Positions 25,025 to 33,655 of a DNA stretch of 64,000 nt are shown here, one piece after another. Position 1 is the first letter of the stretch. Each line of letters opens with the position of its first letter. Made by a program: the position numbers and the translations under genes. This stretch comes from Methyloferula stellata AR4 (GTDB lineage: Bacteria > Pseudomonadota > Alphaproteobacteria > Rhizobiales > Beijerinckiaceae): assembly GCF_000385335.1 (NCBI RefSeq), contig NZ_ARWA01000001.1, positions 2,806,001 to 2,870,000 on the forward strand, written 5' to 3'. The notes under the pieces were generated by a model. The model worked only from the letters and a program-made list of their open reading frames with translations, made no database searches and had not been told where the DNA came from.

Positions 25025-26293
25025 ATGATGGAAATCGAAGAGGGTTCGCCAGGCGAACAACGGTCATCGGCGCTTGAACGGGCGCGTGTCGTCTCGCAAG
25101 CGCTCTCCGATGCGGCGCGGCGTGCGCGGTTTTCGACGCGCAGCCGCCGCGCTTATGCCGGGGGTGGATTTCAGGCACGTCGCGGCGCCGCAGCCGTACG
25201 TTGGGCTATTTTCATCAGTTTCCAGCTTATCGTCGTCATTCCAAGCGTCATAGGTGCGATCTATTATATTTTCATCGCCTCCGATCAATATGTCGCCGAA
25301 GCGCAATTCACCGTCTTCGGCAGCGAAATGCCGGCGGTCGACGGTTTGGGCTCGTTCACGGGCATACCGCTGATGGCGATCATCCAGGACACGCAGATCG
25401 TCACCAATTACATTGAAAGCCGCGCCGCCGTCGAACAGCTCGAAAAGACGATCGGTCTCCGCGAGCTCTATTCGACCCCGGACGCTGATTGGTTCTCGCG
25501 TTTCAATGCGCAAAAGCCAATCGAAAAACTTGTCAAATATTGGCACAATAAGATCGATGTATCGATCAAAATGCCGGCCGGTATCGTCGAGATCAAAGTG
25601 CGGGCTTTCAAACCGGAGGACGCCGCGCGCATTGCGCAGGCGGTTCTGTCGATGAGCGAAACGCTGATCAACGTCATGAACGACCGCATGAACAAGGATG
25701 CCGTCTCGAATGCCGAAGAGGAGCTGAACCGAACGACCGCGCGTCTGACGCTGGCTCGCATTGCTCTTGAGCGCGCACGCAACGATGAAGGTCTGCTCGA
25801 TACGCAGAAAACCGCCGAATCACTGAATAAGCTGATCACGGATAGCCGCTCCGCATATCTGGCACTTCAGCAAGACTATACGTCCCAACTCAAATGGGTC
25901 TCGGACAGCGCGCCGCAGATGCGGGCGTTGAAGTCGCGCATCAACGCGATGGCGGACCAGATCGCGGAACTCGAATCGAAATTGACAAATACGAGGCTGA
26001 GTTCTGCCACTCAGCCCACGCTTGCAACATCGATGACAAAATTCGCGGGATTGGACCTGGAGCGGCAGATCGCCGAACGTCTCTATGCGGGAGCGGCCAC
26101 TTCGCTTGAACTCGCACGCCTCGCGGCTGAGAATAAGATGATGTATATTCGAATCTCGGTCAATCCAGCCGTCCCGCAGGCTCCGCAGTATCCGCGCCGG
26201 CTTCTCTATTCATTTTTGATCTTCGCGGGGCTGCTGGCGATCTGGGGACTCTGTTGCGGACTGGCTATAACCGTCCGCAACCACATGGCATGA
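25025..26293 (+). CDS. kpsE: KpsE-like capsule export inner-membrane/periplasmic protein (first copy)
   Basis: The 422-residue product has the polysaccharide co-polymerase layout: a cytoplasmic basic N terminus, a first membrane segment (about 58-80), I-A-S-D-Q-Y-V-A-E-A, a long periplasmic coiled coil (about 215-345), and a second membrane segment near the C terminus after a P-x-x-P-x-x-P-x-x-P-R-R stretch. KpsE links the inner-membrane transporter to the outer-membrane channel. A paralogue lies at 27386. It follows kpsT by 55 bases, with AAGGAAAC before the ATG pair. Confidence 0.9.
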   Translation: MMEIEEGSPGEQRSSALERARVVSQALSDAARRARFSTRSRRAYAGGGFQARRGAAAVRWAIFISFQLIVVIPSVIGAIYYIFIASDQYVAEAQFTVFGSEMPAVDGLGSFTGIPLMAIIQDTQIVTNYIESRAAVEQLEKTIGLRELYSTPDADWFSRFNAQKPIEKLVKYWHNKIDVSIKMPAGIVEIKVRAFKPEDAARIAQAVLSMSETLINVMNDRMNKDAVSNAEEELNRTTARLTLARIALERARNDEGLLDTQKTAESLNKLITDSRSAYLALQQDYTSQLKWVSDSAPQMRALKSRINAMADQIAELESKLTNTRLSSATQPTLATSMTKFAGLDLERQIAERLYAGAATSLELARLAAENKMMYIRISVNPAVPQAPQYPRRLLYSFLIFAGLLAIWGLCCGLAITVRNHMA

Positions 26294-26309
26294 TGCCGAG
26301 AGCAGGGGA

Positions 26310-27338
26310 ATGCTATTCAATTTAGAGGCTGACACCGGCGACCGAGTGATCGGCTATGTCGTTCCCGACGGCTTTTCGGGCATCCCGGCCATCAGCGTCT
26401 GCAGCAGGGGGCGAGAGCTTCTCAAATTTCATGCAAATGAAGTGCGCCAGTCTTTGGTCGCCGCCGGGCGTCATGAGAGCGGGACATGCGGCTTTACGCT
26501 CGATACGGCCATCCTGCCCGATCTTCCAGCCCTGCAAGAGCTCGAACTCTTCGATGTTGAAACGGGTCTATTGATCTACCGGCGGCCGGGCAAAGACATC
26601 ATCAAAAAGAAACTCTTGCGACTTGAGACGCATTTCTTTCCGCTTTGGCGTTTTGACAGCGCGCTTCACGGCAGGTTTCAATATTTCGCCAAAGGCGTCG
26701 AACAATTGGGCCGTGAAACGGTCACGCAGCTCTTTTTGCTGAACCAGGTCGAATCGGCATTCATCAGCGGCCGGATTCTCTATAAAAATTACGCTTATTT
26801 CATCGAGTCAGGTTTTCAAACGGTTGCCATCCTTCATGATCCCTACGAGGAACTCGCGGAGCGCTTGCTCGTCTTGAGCAAACTCAGACAACTCGGTTCC
26901 GAACATCTCGGCATGCGCGACAGCATGAGCCTGCAGGCGGCGATCAATTTCGCGCAAAACCTTCCCTTCGCCGAAGAGAAAGCGCTCAATCGCGCGATTC
27001 GAAACATGCCCGCCGACGTCGCCGCGGCCTTTACGAATCCGGTCACCCGCCAATTGACGACGGCGACGCCGGACGAAATGCCGAGCGGCGGCGCGGTCGC
27101 TTTGGCTTTGGACCTGCTTGCCTCTTTCGCCATAGTGGGGCTACGCCGTGAGCCGGGAAAGTTCATCTCCGGACTGGCCGAGCTTTTGGATATGGACGAG
27201 AGGTCCTTGCCGGATATTCCGCATTTGACAGCCGTCGCGCCGCTGGCAAAACAGCTGAAAAATCTACCGGAGCTCGAAATCCTCCTCGAAAAAGACCTTG
27301 AACTTTATCACTATGTCGACGAGGCCTTCAAAAAATAG
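26310..27338 (+). CDS. Unrecognised protein between two kpsE copies
   Basis: The 342-residue soluble product has no domain I can name. It has a beta-rich N-terminal part (D-R-V-I-G-Y-V-V-P-D-G-F-S-G), a central mixed region with F-L-L-N-Q-V-E-S-A-F-I-S-G-R-I-L-Y, and a helical C-terminal half. The start follows the first kpsE by 16 bases with an AGGGG site. Its tight placement between the two kpsE genes suggests a role in capsule synthesis or export. A modification enzyme or assembly factor would fit, but nothing in the sequence shows it. Confidence 0.75.
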   Translation: MLFNLEADTGDRVIGYVVPDGFSGIPAISVCSRGRELLKFHANEVRQSLVAAGRHESGTCGFTLDTAILPDLPALQELELFDVETGLLIYRRPGKDIIKKKLLRLETHFFPLWRFDSALHGRFQYFAKGVEQLGRETVTQLFLLNQVESAFISGRILYKNYAYFIESGFQTVAILHDPYEELAERLLVLSKLRQLGSEHLGMRDSMSLQAAINFAQNLPFAEEKALNRAIRNMPADVAAAFTNPVTRQLTTATPDEMPSGGAVALALDLLASFAIVGLRREPGKFISGLAELLDMDERSLPDIPHLTAVAPLAKQLKNLPELEILLEKDLELYHYVDEAFKK

Positions 27339-27385
27339 GCATAATACCGGCGCCGGGACGAAAGGAACTCCGGTAAGGACTTCGG

Positions 27386-28693
27386 ATGGGTCAGGAAAGC
27401 AAAGTCGAACCCAAGACGGCCTTCGCGGCGCAGGCGAGGCTCGCCCGCGTGTCGGCTGAAGATGCCGTCGTCAGCGTCCCGAAAGGCTTCGTGCAGCGGC
27501 TTTTCGACGGCGCGGTTCGGCGCGTCTCCAAGTCGCCCGTGCCGGACTGGAAGCAGCTCCCGGTGCGCTTACCCGTCAAGCGGCCCTCCGCCTATCTTCT
27601 CAGTTTCGTGCTGGCGGTCGTGGTGCCGTCCTTTATCGCGATCCTCTATCTCGCCTTCATCGCCTCCGACCAATATGTATCGGAGGCCCGTTTTGCCATC
27701 CGCGCCGCGGAGATCGACTTCGGCGGCAGCAGGCAGCAGGGCGCGTCGACCCTCTCAGCCGGATCGATCGGCAGCATGCCGTCGCTGGCCGGTCAAGAGG
27801 CCTATGTCGTGACAGGCTATATTCATAGCCATGCCATCATCGACGATCTGTCGAAAGAGGTGGACCTGCGTGAGATCTTCCGGCGGCCGGAAGCAGACTT
27901 CTGGGCCAGGCTGAAATCCCATGCGAGCGCCGAAGATCTCCTCAGCTATTGGAACAGCATGGTCATGACGTCGATTGACGGACCGTCGGGCATTGTCACG
28001 GTCTATGCCCGCGCCTTCCGGCCGGACGATGCTTTGAAGCTCACGCAAGCCATCGTCCGCGCCAGCGAAAAGCTCGTCAACGACATTTCGGCGCGCGCCC
28101 GCAATGACACGATGAAACGGGCCGAGGAGGAGGTGCGCGCCACCGAAAGCCGGGTCCGCCAAGTGCTCGCAGATATGCGCAGCTATCGTGACAGGGAAGG
28201 CTTCATCGACCCGACCGTCGCAGCGACCTCGACGGGCAAGCTTCTCGTCGAGGCCATGTCGGAAAAGATCAAGCTTCAGAACGATTATTTTGCGACATCC
28301 GCCAGCCTCTCGCCGAACGCGCCGACGCTTCAGGCGCTTAAAACGCGGTTGCAAGGCCTCGATAGGCAGATCGATGACTTGAAGGCGCAATTGACCAGTT
28401 CATCGCCGGAAGGAAAGCCGATCTCGGCGGCACTCGTCAAATTCGAAGAATTGGAGCTGCGGAGGATCTTTTCTGAAAAGCTGTTCACGATGGCGCAGGA
28501 TGCCCTGGAGCGCGCACGCATGAAAGCCGAACGGCAAAACATGTATGTGACAGCGTTCGTTCCGCCGGCCCTCCCGGAAGAACCCAAATATCCGGAGCGC
28601 CTGGCGCTCTCCTGTCTCATCCCGGCCGGACTCTTGATCCTTTGGGGGATTTTTGCGCTGATTGGTGCCGCCATAAACGATCATCGATATTGA
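27386..28693 (+). CDS. KpsE-like capsule export protein (second copy)
   Basis: The 435-residue product has the same layout as the protein at 25025: a basic N terminus, a membrane segment (about 70-92), I-A-S-D-Q-Y-V-S-E-A-R-F, a periplasmic coiled coil with R-A-E-E-E-V-R-A-T-E-S-R-V, and a C-terminal membrane segment after P-E-E-P-K-Y-P-E-R. Conservation is clear in the membrane-proximal motifs but weaker in the coiled coil, so this is an old duplication or a functional division. Its 3' end faces the epimerase gene 41 bases away. Confidence 0.88.
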   Translation: MGQESKVEPKTAFAAQARLARVSAEDAVVSVPKGFVQRLFDGAVRRVSKSPVPDWKQLPVRLPVKRPSAYLLSFVLAVVVPSFIAILYLAFIASDQYVSEARFAIRAAEIDFGGSRQQGASTLSAGSIGSMPSLAGQEAYVVTGYIHSHAIIDDLSKEVDLREIFRRPEADFWARLKSHASAEDLLSYWNSMVMTSIDGPSGIVTVYARAFRPDDALKLTQAIVRASEKLVNDISARARNDTMKRAEEEVRATESRVRQVLADMRSYRDREGFIDPTVAATSTGKLLVEAMSEKIKLQNDYFATSASLSPNAPTLQALKTRLQGLDRQIDDLKAQLTSSSPEGKPISAALVKFEELELRRIFSEKLFTMAQDALERARMKAERQNMYVTAFVPPALPEEPKYPERLALSCLIPAGLLILWGIFALIGAAINDHRY

Positions 28694-28734
28694 CCGCGAG
28701 CAAAGGCTTTTCAGCATGGATATGACGCTTCGCG

Positions 28735-29625
28735 TCAACCTTTCCACGACGCGATCGTATCGGCAAGGCCGGCGTCAAGACCGTAGCGCGGCAAGAACCC
28801 TACCTCCCGCGTCAGGCGCGTCGTATCGGCCTCCACAATAGCCGGCTCCGTTGCCGGGAGGATCCGTTCCCCAAAGCGGAGACATTCGGCATGGCCGATG
28901 AGCGCCGCGATCTTTTCCAGAATCGTGCGAACCGGAACGGCCATGCCGGAGCCTATATTGACAGGACCTTGCACGTCGCAATCGACGAGCGCCGCGAACG
29001 CGCCGGCAACATCATCGACATGAAGAAAGTCGCGCATCTGCTCCCCCGGGCTTGTCGGAAATGGGGTCGAGCGCAACAGAGCCTGAATCGCATCGCTGAC
29101 AAGCCGTCCCGGCTTCTCTCCGGGCCCATAGAGATAAAAGATTCTGCCCCAGCCGACCGAAAGCCCTGTATTGACGCCATAGCCGACGAGCAGCCGGCAC
29201 AAGGCATCTTTCGCCGTTCCGTAAAAGGTCGCAGGAATACAAGGCGTCTGCAGTTCAAAAAAGCGGGGCGAGCCCCACTGATATTCCGAGCAAGTGCCGG
29301 CAAAAACCGCGCGCTGGCCTCCAGCCATGACAAAGGCTTTCACAAGGTGGAGACTCGCGCCGACCCAATCGAGATTGACGGCTGCCGTCCAATACTGGCC
29401 CGGCGTGACATTCCACGCGAGATGCAGAAGGTGAGTGGCCTGGAGGTCTGCCATCACTTTACGCGTTGCATCTATGTCCAAAATATCAGCAAAGTGAAAC
29501 GTGATACGATCATCATGAGGCCGCGTCCGGCCGATCGCATGAACTTCGTAGCCCTTCGCGAGCAAATGCGCTGTGGCACGTGTACCTATGAACCCGGCCG
29601 CGCCGGTCACGAGAACGCGTTTCAT
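28735..29625 (-). CDS. NAD-dependent sugar epimerase/dehydratase (probable CDP-sugar 4-ketoreductase)
   Basis: The 296-residue short-chain dehydrogenase has an NAD-binding start V-L-V-T-G-A-A-G-F-I-G-T, and Tyr in the F-Y-G-T-A-K-D catalytic context. The usual Ser/Thr is in A-G-T-C-S-E-Y. The C terminus has D-F-L-H-V-D-D-V-A-G-A-F and N-I-G-S-G. As the last gene of the CDP-sugar operon it could reduce the 4-keto group to finish the nucleotide sugar. The ATG at 29625 overlaps the stop of the epimerase gene (ATGA), which fixes the start. Confidence 0.85.
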   Translation of the reverse strand: MKRVLVTGAAGFIGTRATAHLLAKGYEVHAIGRTRPHDDRITFHFADILDIDATRKVMADLQATHLLHLAWNVTPGQYWTAAVNLDWVGASLHLVKAFVMAGGQRAVFAGTCSEYQWGSPRFFELQTPCIPATFYGTAKDALCRLLVGYGVNTGLSVGWGRIFYLYGPGEKPGRLVSDAIQALLRSTPFPTSPGEQMRDFLHVDDVAGAFAALVDCDVQGPVNIGSGMAVPVRTILEKIAALIGHAECLRFGERILPATEPAIVEADTTRLTREVGFLPRYGLDAGLADTIASWKG

Positions 29626-30152
29626 GGCTTCCAATCGGGAAATTGCAGATCGCGCTCGGAAATAACACTGATGGGCTCCGGCCAATCGATTTCGATGGCC
29701 GGGTCATTCCACCTGATGCCGCGCGCAGCCGCCGCGACAAATGGGATATCGATCATGTAAAGAACTTCGGTGGCATCCGCGAGAACTTGGAAGCCATGCG
29801 CCAAGCCGGCTGGGATATAGATCGCGCGCCGGTTCTGTGCCGAGAGCTCGATGCCGGCCGAATGCAAATAGGTCTCGGAACCTTGTCGCAGATCGACGAT
29901 AACGTCGTGAATAGCGCCGGCGGTGCAACGCACGATCTTTGTTTCGGCATGCGGCTCAACCGAAAAATGCATGCCTCGTATCGTGCCGCGGCGGGCGTTG
30001 AAAGAGATGCTCGTCTGCGCAAAATGGTCGACAAGGCCTTGTCCCGCAAACTCCTCCGCGCAAAATGTCCGGGCGAAAAAGCCGCGATCATCCGTATACG
30101 GTTCGATTTTGATCACATAAGCGCCGGGGATTGCAAGAGGTTCGAAGCGCAC
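29622..30152 (-). CDS. dTDP/CDP-4-dehydro-6-deoxysugar 3,5- (or 5-) epimerase, RfbC/RmlC family
   Basis: The 176-residue cupin has the RmlC motifs: E-P-L-A-I-P-G-A-Y-V-I, D-D-R-G-F-F-A-R-T-F, G-T-I-R-G-M-H-F, V-R-C-T-A-G-A-I-H-D-V-I-V-D-L-R and I-P-A-G-L-A-H-G-F. His in G-M-H is the expected base. It should invert C5 and perhaps C3 of the 4-keto sugar. The start chosen is a GTG at 30152 with TTAGGA nine bases before it, eleven bases past the stop of the preceding gene. A longer frame begins inside that gene. The usual length (about 180) agrees. Confidence 0.88.
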   Translation of the reverse strand: MRFEPLAIPGAYVIKIEPYTDDRGFFARTFCAEEFAGQGLVDHFAQTSISFNARRGTIRGMHFSVEPHAETKIVRCTAGAIHDVIVDLRQGSETYLHSAGIELSAQNRRAIYIPAGLAHGFQVLADATEVLYMIDIPFVAAAARGIRWNDPAIEIDWPEPISVISERDLQFPDWKP

Positions 30153-30162
30153 ATCCGCCGTC

Positions 30163-31392
30163 CTAATAGATCGAAAGGCTAGGAATGGCCGTGACAAATT
30201 GGCCGCCCCATTCACGAATCCCCTTCAACTGTTCCGCGATCTCGTCTTTCAGGTTCCATGGCAGGATCAAGACGTAATCGGGCTGTTGAGCCAGCATGTC
30301 TTCGGGCGAGATGACGGGAATGCGGCTTCCTGGCAGCAAACTCGTCTGCTTATGCGGCGAGCGATCGGCAACGCTCCTGACGAATTCTGGACCGATGCCG
30401 CAATAATTCAGAAAAGTGTTTCCTTTCGCCGCCGCACCATAAGCGCAAACCACCTTGTTTTCATCATGCGCTTTGATCAGGAACTCGAGCGTCCGGCATT
30501 TGATCGCGACCACATTTTTCGCGAAGGCACTATATCCCGCGAGATCGAATAGACCCGCTGCACGTTCCTCGGAGATGACCCTGTCGACGCCTGGCTCATG
30601 CCGATGCGAAGCACCCTCATGACAGGCGAACACGCGCAGCGACCCACCGTGTGTCGGCAATTCCTCGACATCGAAGACACGCAAACCTTTGCGTTTCATC
30701 ATGCCGGCGACCGTGCCGAGCGAAAGATAAGAGAAATGCTCGTGGTAGATCGTGTCGAATTGATTATGTTCAATCAAACGAAGGAGATGCGGAAACTCGA
30801 ATGTCGCAACACCTTCCGGTTTGAGAAGAACGTGAAACCCGCCGAGAAAATCGAGAATGTCCGGCACATGCGCGAGGACATTATTGGCTGCCATGAGATC
30901 GGCGGCATGTCCCGACTGGCGCAATAATTCCGCATTTGCCTCGCCAAAAAACATGACTTCTGTCGGGACGCCTTTGGCAATAGCGGCCGCTGCCACATTG
31001 CGCGCCGGTTCGATACCAAGCACCGGAACATCGCGCGCTACGAAATATTGCAGCAAATAGCCGTCATTGCTCGCCACCTCGACGACTTTATGCTCCGGCC
31101 CGAGGCCGAAGCGCGCTTTCATGGCAGCGACATAATCTTCTGCGTGGCGAAGCCAGCTCGTCGAGAATCCGGAGAAATAGGCATAATTGGAAAAGATGGC
31201 ATCGGGGCTTTCAAATTCTTCGAGCTGGACGAGAAAACATGCGTCGCAAACATAGACGTGCAGGGGGTGGAAGATTTCGCCGCCATGAGCTTTTTCGGCC
31301 GGCACATATGAATTCGCCAGAGGCGAAAGGCCGAGATCGACGAAGGTATGCTTGAGCTCTGCGCCGCAGGCGCGGCATGTTCGCGACGTCAA
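30163..31392 (-). CDS. NDP-hexose C-methyltransferase (TylCIII-type)
   Basis: The 409-residue product has the three parts of sugar C-methyltransferases. An N-terminal zinc ribbon has C-R-A-C-G and C-D-A-C. The SAM domain has V-V-E-V-A-S-N-D-G-Y-L-L (about 107-118). A C-terminal domain contains G-A-A-A-K-G-N-T-F-L-N and ends near Y-V-L-I-L-P-W-N. Relatives methylate C3 of a 4-keto-6-deoxysugar, giving branched sugars such as mycarose or virenose. The start is TTG at 31392 overlapping the stop of rfbG, with GGAG nine bases upstream, indicating coupling. Confidence 0.9.
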   Translation of the reverse strand: MTSRTCRACGAELKHTFVDLGLSPLANSYVPAEKAHGGEIFHPLHVYVCDACFLVQLEEFESPDAIFSNYAYFSGFSTSWLRHAEDYVAAMKARFGLGPEHKVVEVASNDGYLLQYFVARDVPVLGIEPARNVAAAAIAKGVPTEVMFFGEANAELLRQSGHAADLMAANNVLAHVPDILDFLGGFHVLLKPEGVATFEFPHLLRLIEHNQFDTIYHEHFSYLSLGTVAGMMKRKGLRVFDVEELPTHGGSLRVFACHEGASHRHEPGVDRVISEERAAGLFDLAGYSAFAKNVVAIKCRTLEFLIKAHDENKVVCAYGAAAKGNTFLNYCGIGPEFVRSVADRSPHKQTSLLPGSRIPVISPEDMLAQQPDYVLILPWNLKDEIAEQLKGIREWGGQFVTAIPSLSIY

Positions 31393-32468
31393 TGGATAAA
31401 GCTCCTCAGGGCCTCGTAACGATCGATCTGATCGGCGGTGATCGCAGCCGCCGCTTTGCCGTCGAGCTGGGCTCGATACCATTCGGCACTCCAGGCGAGC
31501 GCCTCGTCAAGCCGCAATCGGCTGCCCCAGCCAAGCCGGGCCCGCGCCTTCGAAGCATCCACTTTGAGGTGGGCCGCTTCATGCGGCTGCGGTCTTTCGG
31601 TCAAGATCCATGATGCACCGTCGCCCCAGGACAAAGCCAACTTGTCGACGATATAGGAAACCGATTGGCAATCCTCATCTGGCGGCCCGAAATTCCACGC
31701 CTCGGCGAAGCTCGCTCCATCTTCCGATGCAAGGCATTCCGCGAGGCGGATATAGCCGCTGAGAGGTTCCAATACATGTTGCCACGGCCGGATTGAATGA
31801 GGCCGCCTGATCTCGACCGGCCGGCTCTGCCCGAAAGACCGGATAATGTCTGGGATAAGACGGTCTTCGGACCAGTCGCCGCCGCCAATGACATTGCCGG
31901 CGCGCGCGCTCGCGATGTGGCAAATCCGTCCCGACGACGCAGCGAAGAAGGAGCTACGATAAGCACTTGTGACGAGTTCGGCACAGCCTTTCGAACTGCT
32001 GTAAGGGTCGTGGCCGCCCATGGGCTCTGATTCGCGATAGGCCCAGAGCCATTCCTTGTTGTCATAGCATTTGTCGCTGGTGACGATGACGATGGCCTCG
32101 ACGCAATCCAATTCACGGACGGTTTCAAGCAGGTGAACCGTTCCCATGACATTGGTCGCATAGGTCTCGACAGGGTCGCGATAAGACTGATGCACGAGCG
32201 ATTGCGCCGCCATGTGAAAGATGATTTGGGGCTTGGCCGAGGCGAGCGCCGCGCGGACGGCATTAAGATCGCGGATGTCGATATATGGCGCCGCCTCTTC
32301 GCCGAAAACGAGTTTGAACAAACTCGGTTCGGTGTGCGGCGCGAGCGAAAGTCCGCTAACCTCCGCGCCGAGCCTTTTCAGCCAGAATGTCAGCCAGCTG
32401 CCCTTGAAACCGGTGTGGCCGGTGATCAGAACTTTACGGCCGTTCCAGAAGGCTCGCGCCGGATTCAC
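31389..32468 (-). CDS. rfbG: CDP-glucose 4,6-dehydratase
   Basis: The 359-residue extended short-chain dehydrogenase has V-L-I-T-G-H-T-G-F-K-G-S-W-L at the start, the RfbG signature. The catalytic tyrosine lies in Y-S-S-S-K-G, and the nearby V-T-S-D-K-C-Y-D-N is also typical. It converts CDP-glucose to CDP-4-keto-6-deoxyglucose. The GTG at 32468 overlaps the rfbF stop (GTGA), has GGAAGG upstream and gives the usual family length. An ATG 11 codons upstream would lie inside rfbF. Confidence 0.93.
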   Translation of the reverse strand: MNPARAFWNGRKVLITGHTGFKGSWLTFWLKRLGAEVSGLSLAPHTEPSLFKLVFGEEAAPYIDIRDLNAVRAALASAKPQIIFHMAAQSLVHQSYRDPVETYATNVMGTVHLLETVRELDCVEAIVIVTSDKCYDNKEWLWAYRESEPMGGHDPYSSSKGCAELVTSAYRSSFFAASSGRICHIASARAGNVIGGGDWSEDRLIPDIIRSFGQSRPVEIRRPHSIRPWQHVLEPLSGYIRLAECLASEDGASFAEAWNFGPPDEDCQSVSYIVDKLALSWGDGASWILTERPQPHEAAHLKVDASKARARLGWGSRLRLDEALAWSAEWYRAQLDGKAAAAITADQIDRYEALRSFIH

Positions 32469-33232
32469 CAAACCTTCCACGGCGCCCGACCTTCCTTCCA
32501 AAGCTCTTCCAGATGTCGCTTGTCGCGCAATGTGTCCATGGCCTGCCAGAAGCCATCGTGCTGATAGGCGAAAAGCGCGCCGTCGCGCGCCAAGCGCTCC
32601 AATGGGCCTTGCTCCCAGACGGTCTGATCGTTTTCGATATAGTCGATGACTTTCGGCGAAAGAACGAAAAAGCCGCCATTGATCGCGGCGCCGTCGCCGG
32701 CCGGCTTTTCACGAAAGCTTTCCACGCGTCTATCGGCAAGTTCGAGCGCGCCGAAACGGCCGGGAGGTATGACGGCGGTGACGCTCGCCAATTGGCCATG
32801 CGCCTTATGGAAAGCGAGCAGCTTGTCGAGATTGATGTCGGCAACACCGTCGCCATAGGTCATGAAGAAATCATCGTCGCCGAGATAATCGCGTACGCGC
32901 TTCAGGCGGCCTCCGGTCATCGTCAGATCGCCCGTATCGACGAGCGTGACGCGCCAATCTTCCGCGCTGCTGCGATGATATTCGATCGTGCCCTTTCCGA
33001 CATCCACCGTCACATCGCTTAGATGCAGGCGGTAATTCAGAAAATATTCCTTGATGATATAACCTTTGTAGCCGAGGCAGATGACAAAATCCTTGACTCC
33101 ATAGGCCGAGAATATCTGCATGATGTGCCATAGGATCGGCCGCCCCCCGATCTCCACCATGGGCTTGGGGCGGATCGCAGTTTCCTCGGAGAGGCGGGTG
33201 CCGAGCCCGCCGGCCAAGATCACAGCCTTCAT
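32465..33232 (-). CDS. rfbF: Glucose-1-phosphate cytidylyltransferase
   Basis: The 255-residue nucleotidyltransferase has the signature K-A-V-I-L-A-G-G-L-G-T-R-L, then E-T-A-I-R-P-K-P-M-V-E-I-G and later T-Y-G-D-G-V-A-D. It makes CDP-glucose from CTP and glucose-1-phosphate, the first step for CDP-deoxysugars, and is followed by rfbG in the usual order. Length and motifs match the family. It heads a five-gene minus-strand operon with very tight or overlapping junctions. Confidence 0.95.
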   Translation of the reverse strand: MKAVILAGGLGTRLSEETAIRPKPMVEIGGRPILWHIMQIFSAYGVKDFVICLGYKGYIIKEYFLNYRLHLSDVTVDVGKGTIEYHRSSAEDWRVTLVDTGDLTMTGGRLKRVRDYLGDDDFFMTYGDGVADINLDKLLAFHKAHGQLASVTAVIPPGRFGALELADRRVESFREKPAGDGAAINGGFFVLSPKVIDYIENDQTVWEQGPLERLARDGALFAYQHDGFWQAMDTLRDKRHLEELWKEGRAPWKVW

Positions 33233-33655
33233 TACCGGAATTCCATTTCTTGACAGCAGGAAATGCTCTTTGAACGGGTGTGCTCGCGTCAGGCCTGCTA
33301 TCTCGCAGCGATGGCTTATGGGCCAAGTATTTTTCGGTCAAGATGCGTCCAGAGCAGTACAGATCTATAGCCTAACTTATATTACTTTACTGTATCAAAA
33401 AGGCTTTTGTATCACAATAAAACCCATAATATTAAGGGGTCAAACCGAACAAAAGGACTGAACGGCGAGCTTATAGTCGATCTACGGCCAGTAGTTCGGT
33501 CCAACATTGCCGGAGACTTCCGTCGATGCGGCGTTCGTCCGGATAATAAGCCGAAAGGTTCGCCTGTGGCCGGCACGACCGCCGGCACTGTGATAGAGGA
33601 TCTGCAAAGTCGGACGGCATTGAATGAGTGGATAGGATTCCCGATTGCGCGGAGT
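33233..33655. promoter_or_regulatory. Divergent intergenic region between rfbF and kpsM
   Basis: This gap of about 420 bases lies between divergent genes. An AT-rich part (about 33340-33440) contains TATATTACTTTACTGTAT and ATAAAACCCATAATATTAA stretches and probably holds one or both promoters. An in-frame extension of kpsM runs through part of it, but its product looks random. Confidence 0.4.

Noticed and set aside
28891-29760. Plus frame opposite the epimerase genes
   Set aside because: The minus-strand genes have NAD-binding and cupin motifs with overlapping start/stop junctions. The plus frame spans two of them and has no domain.
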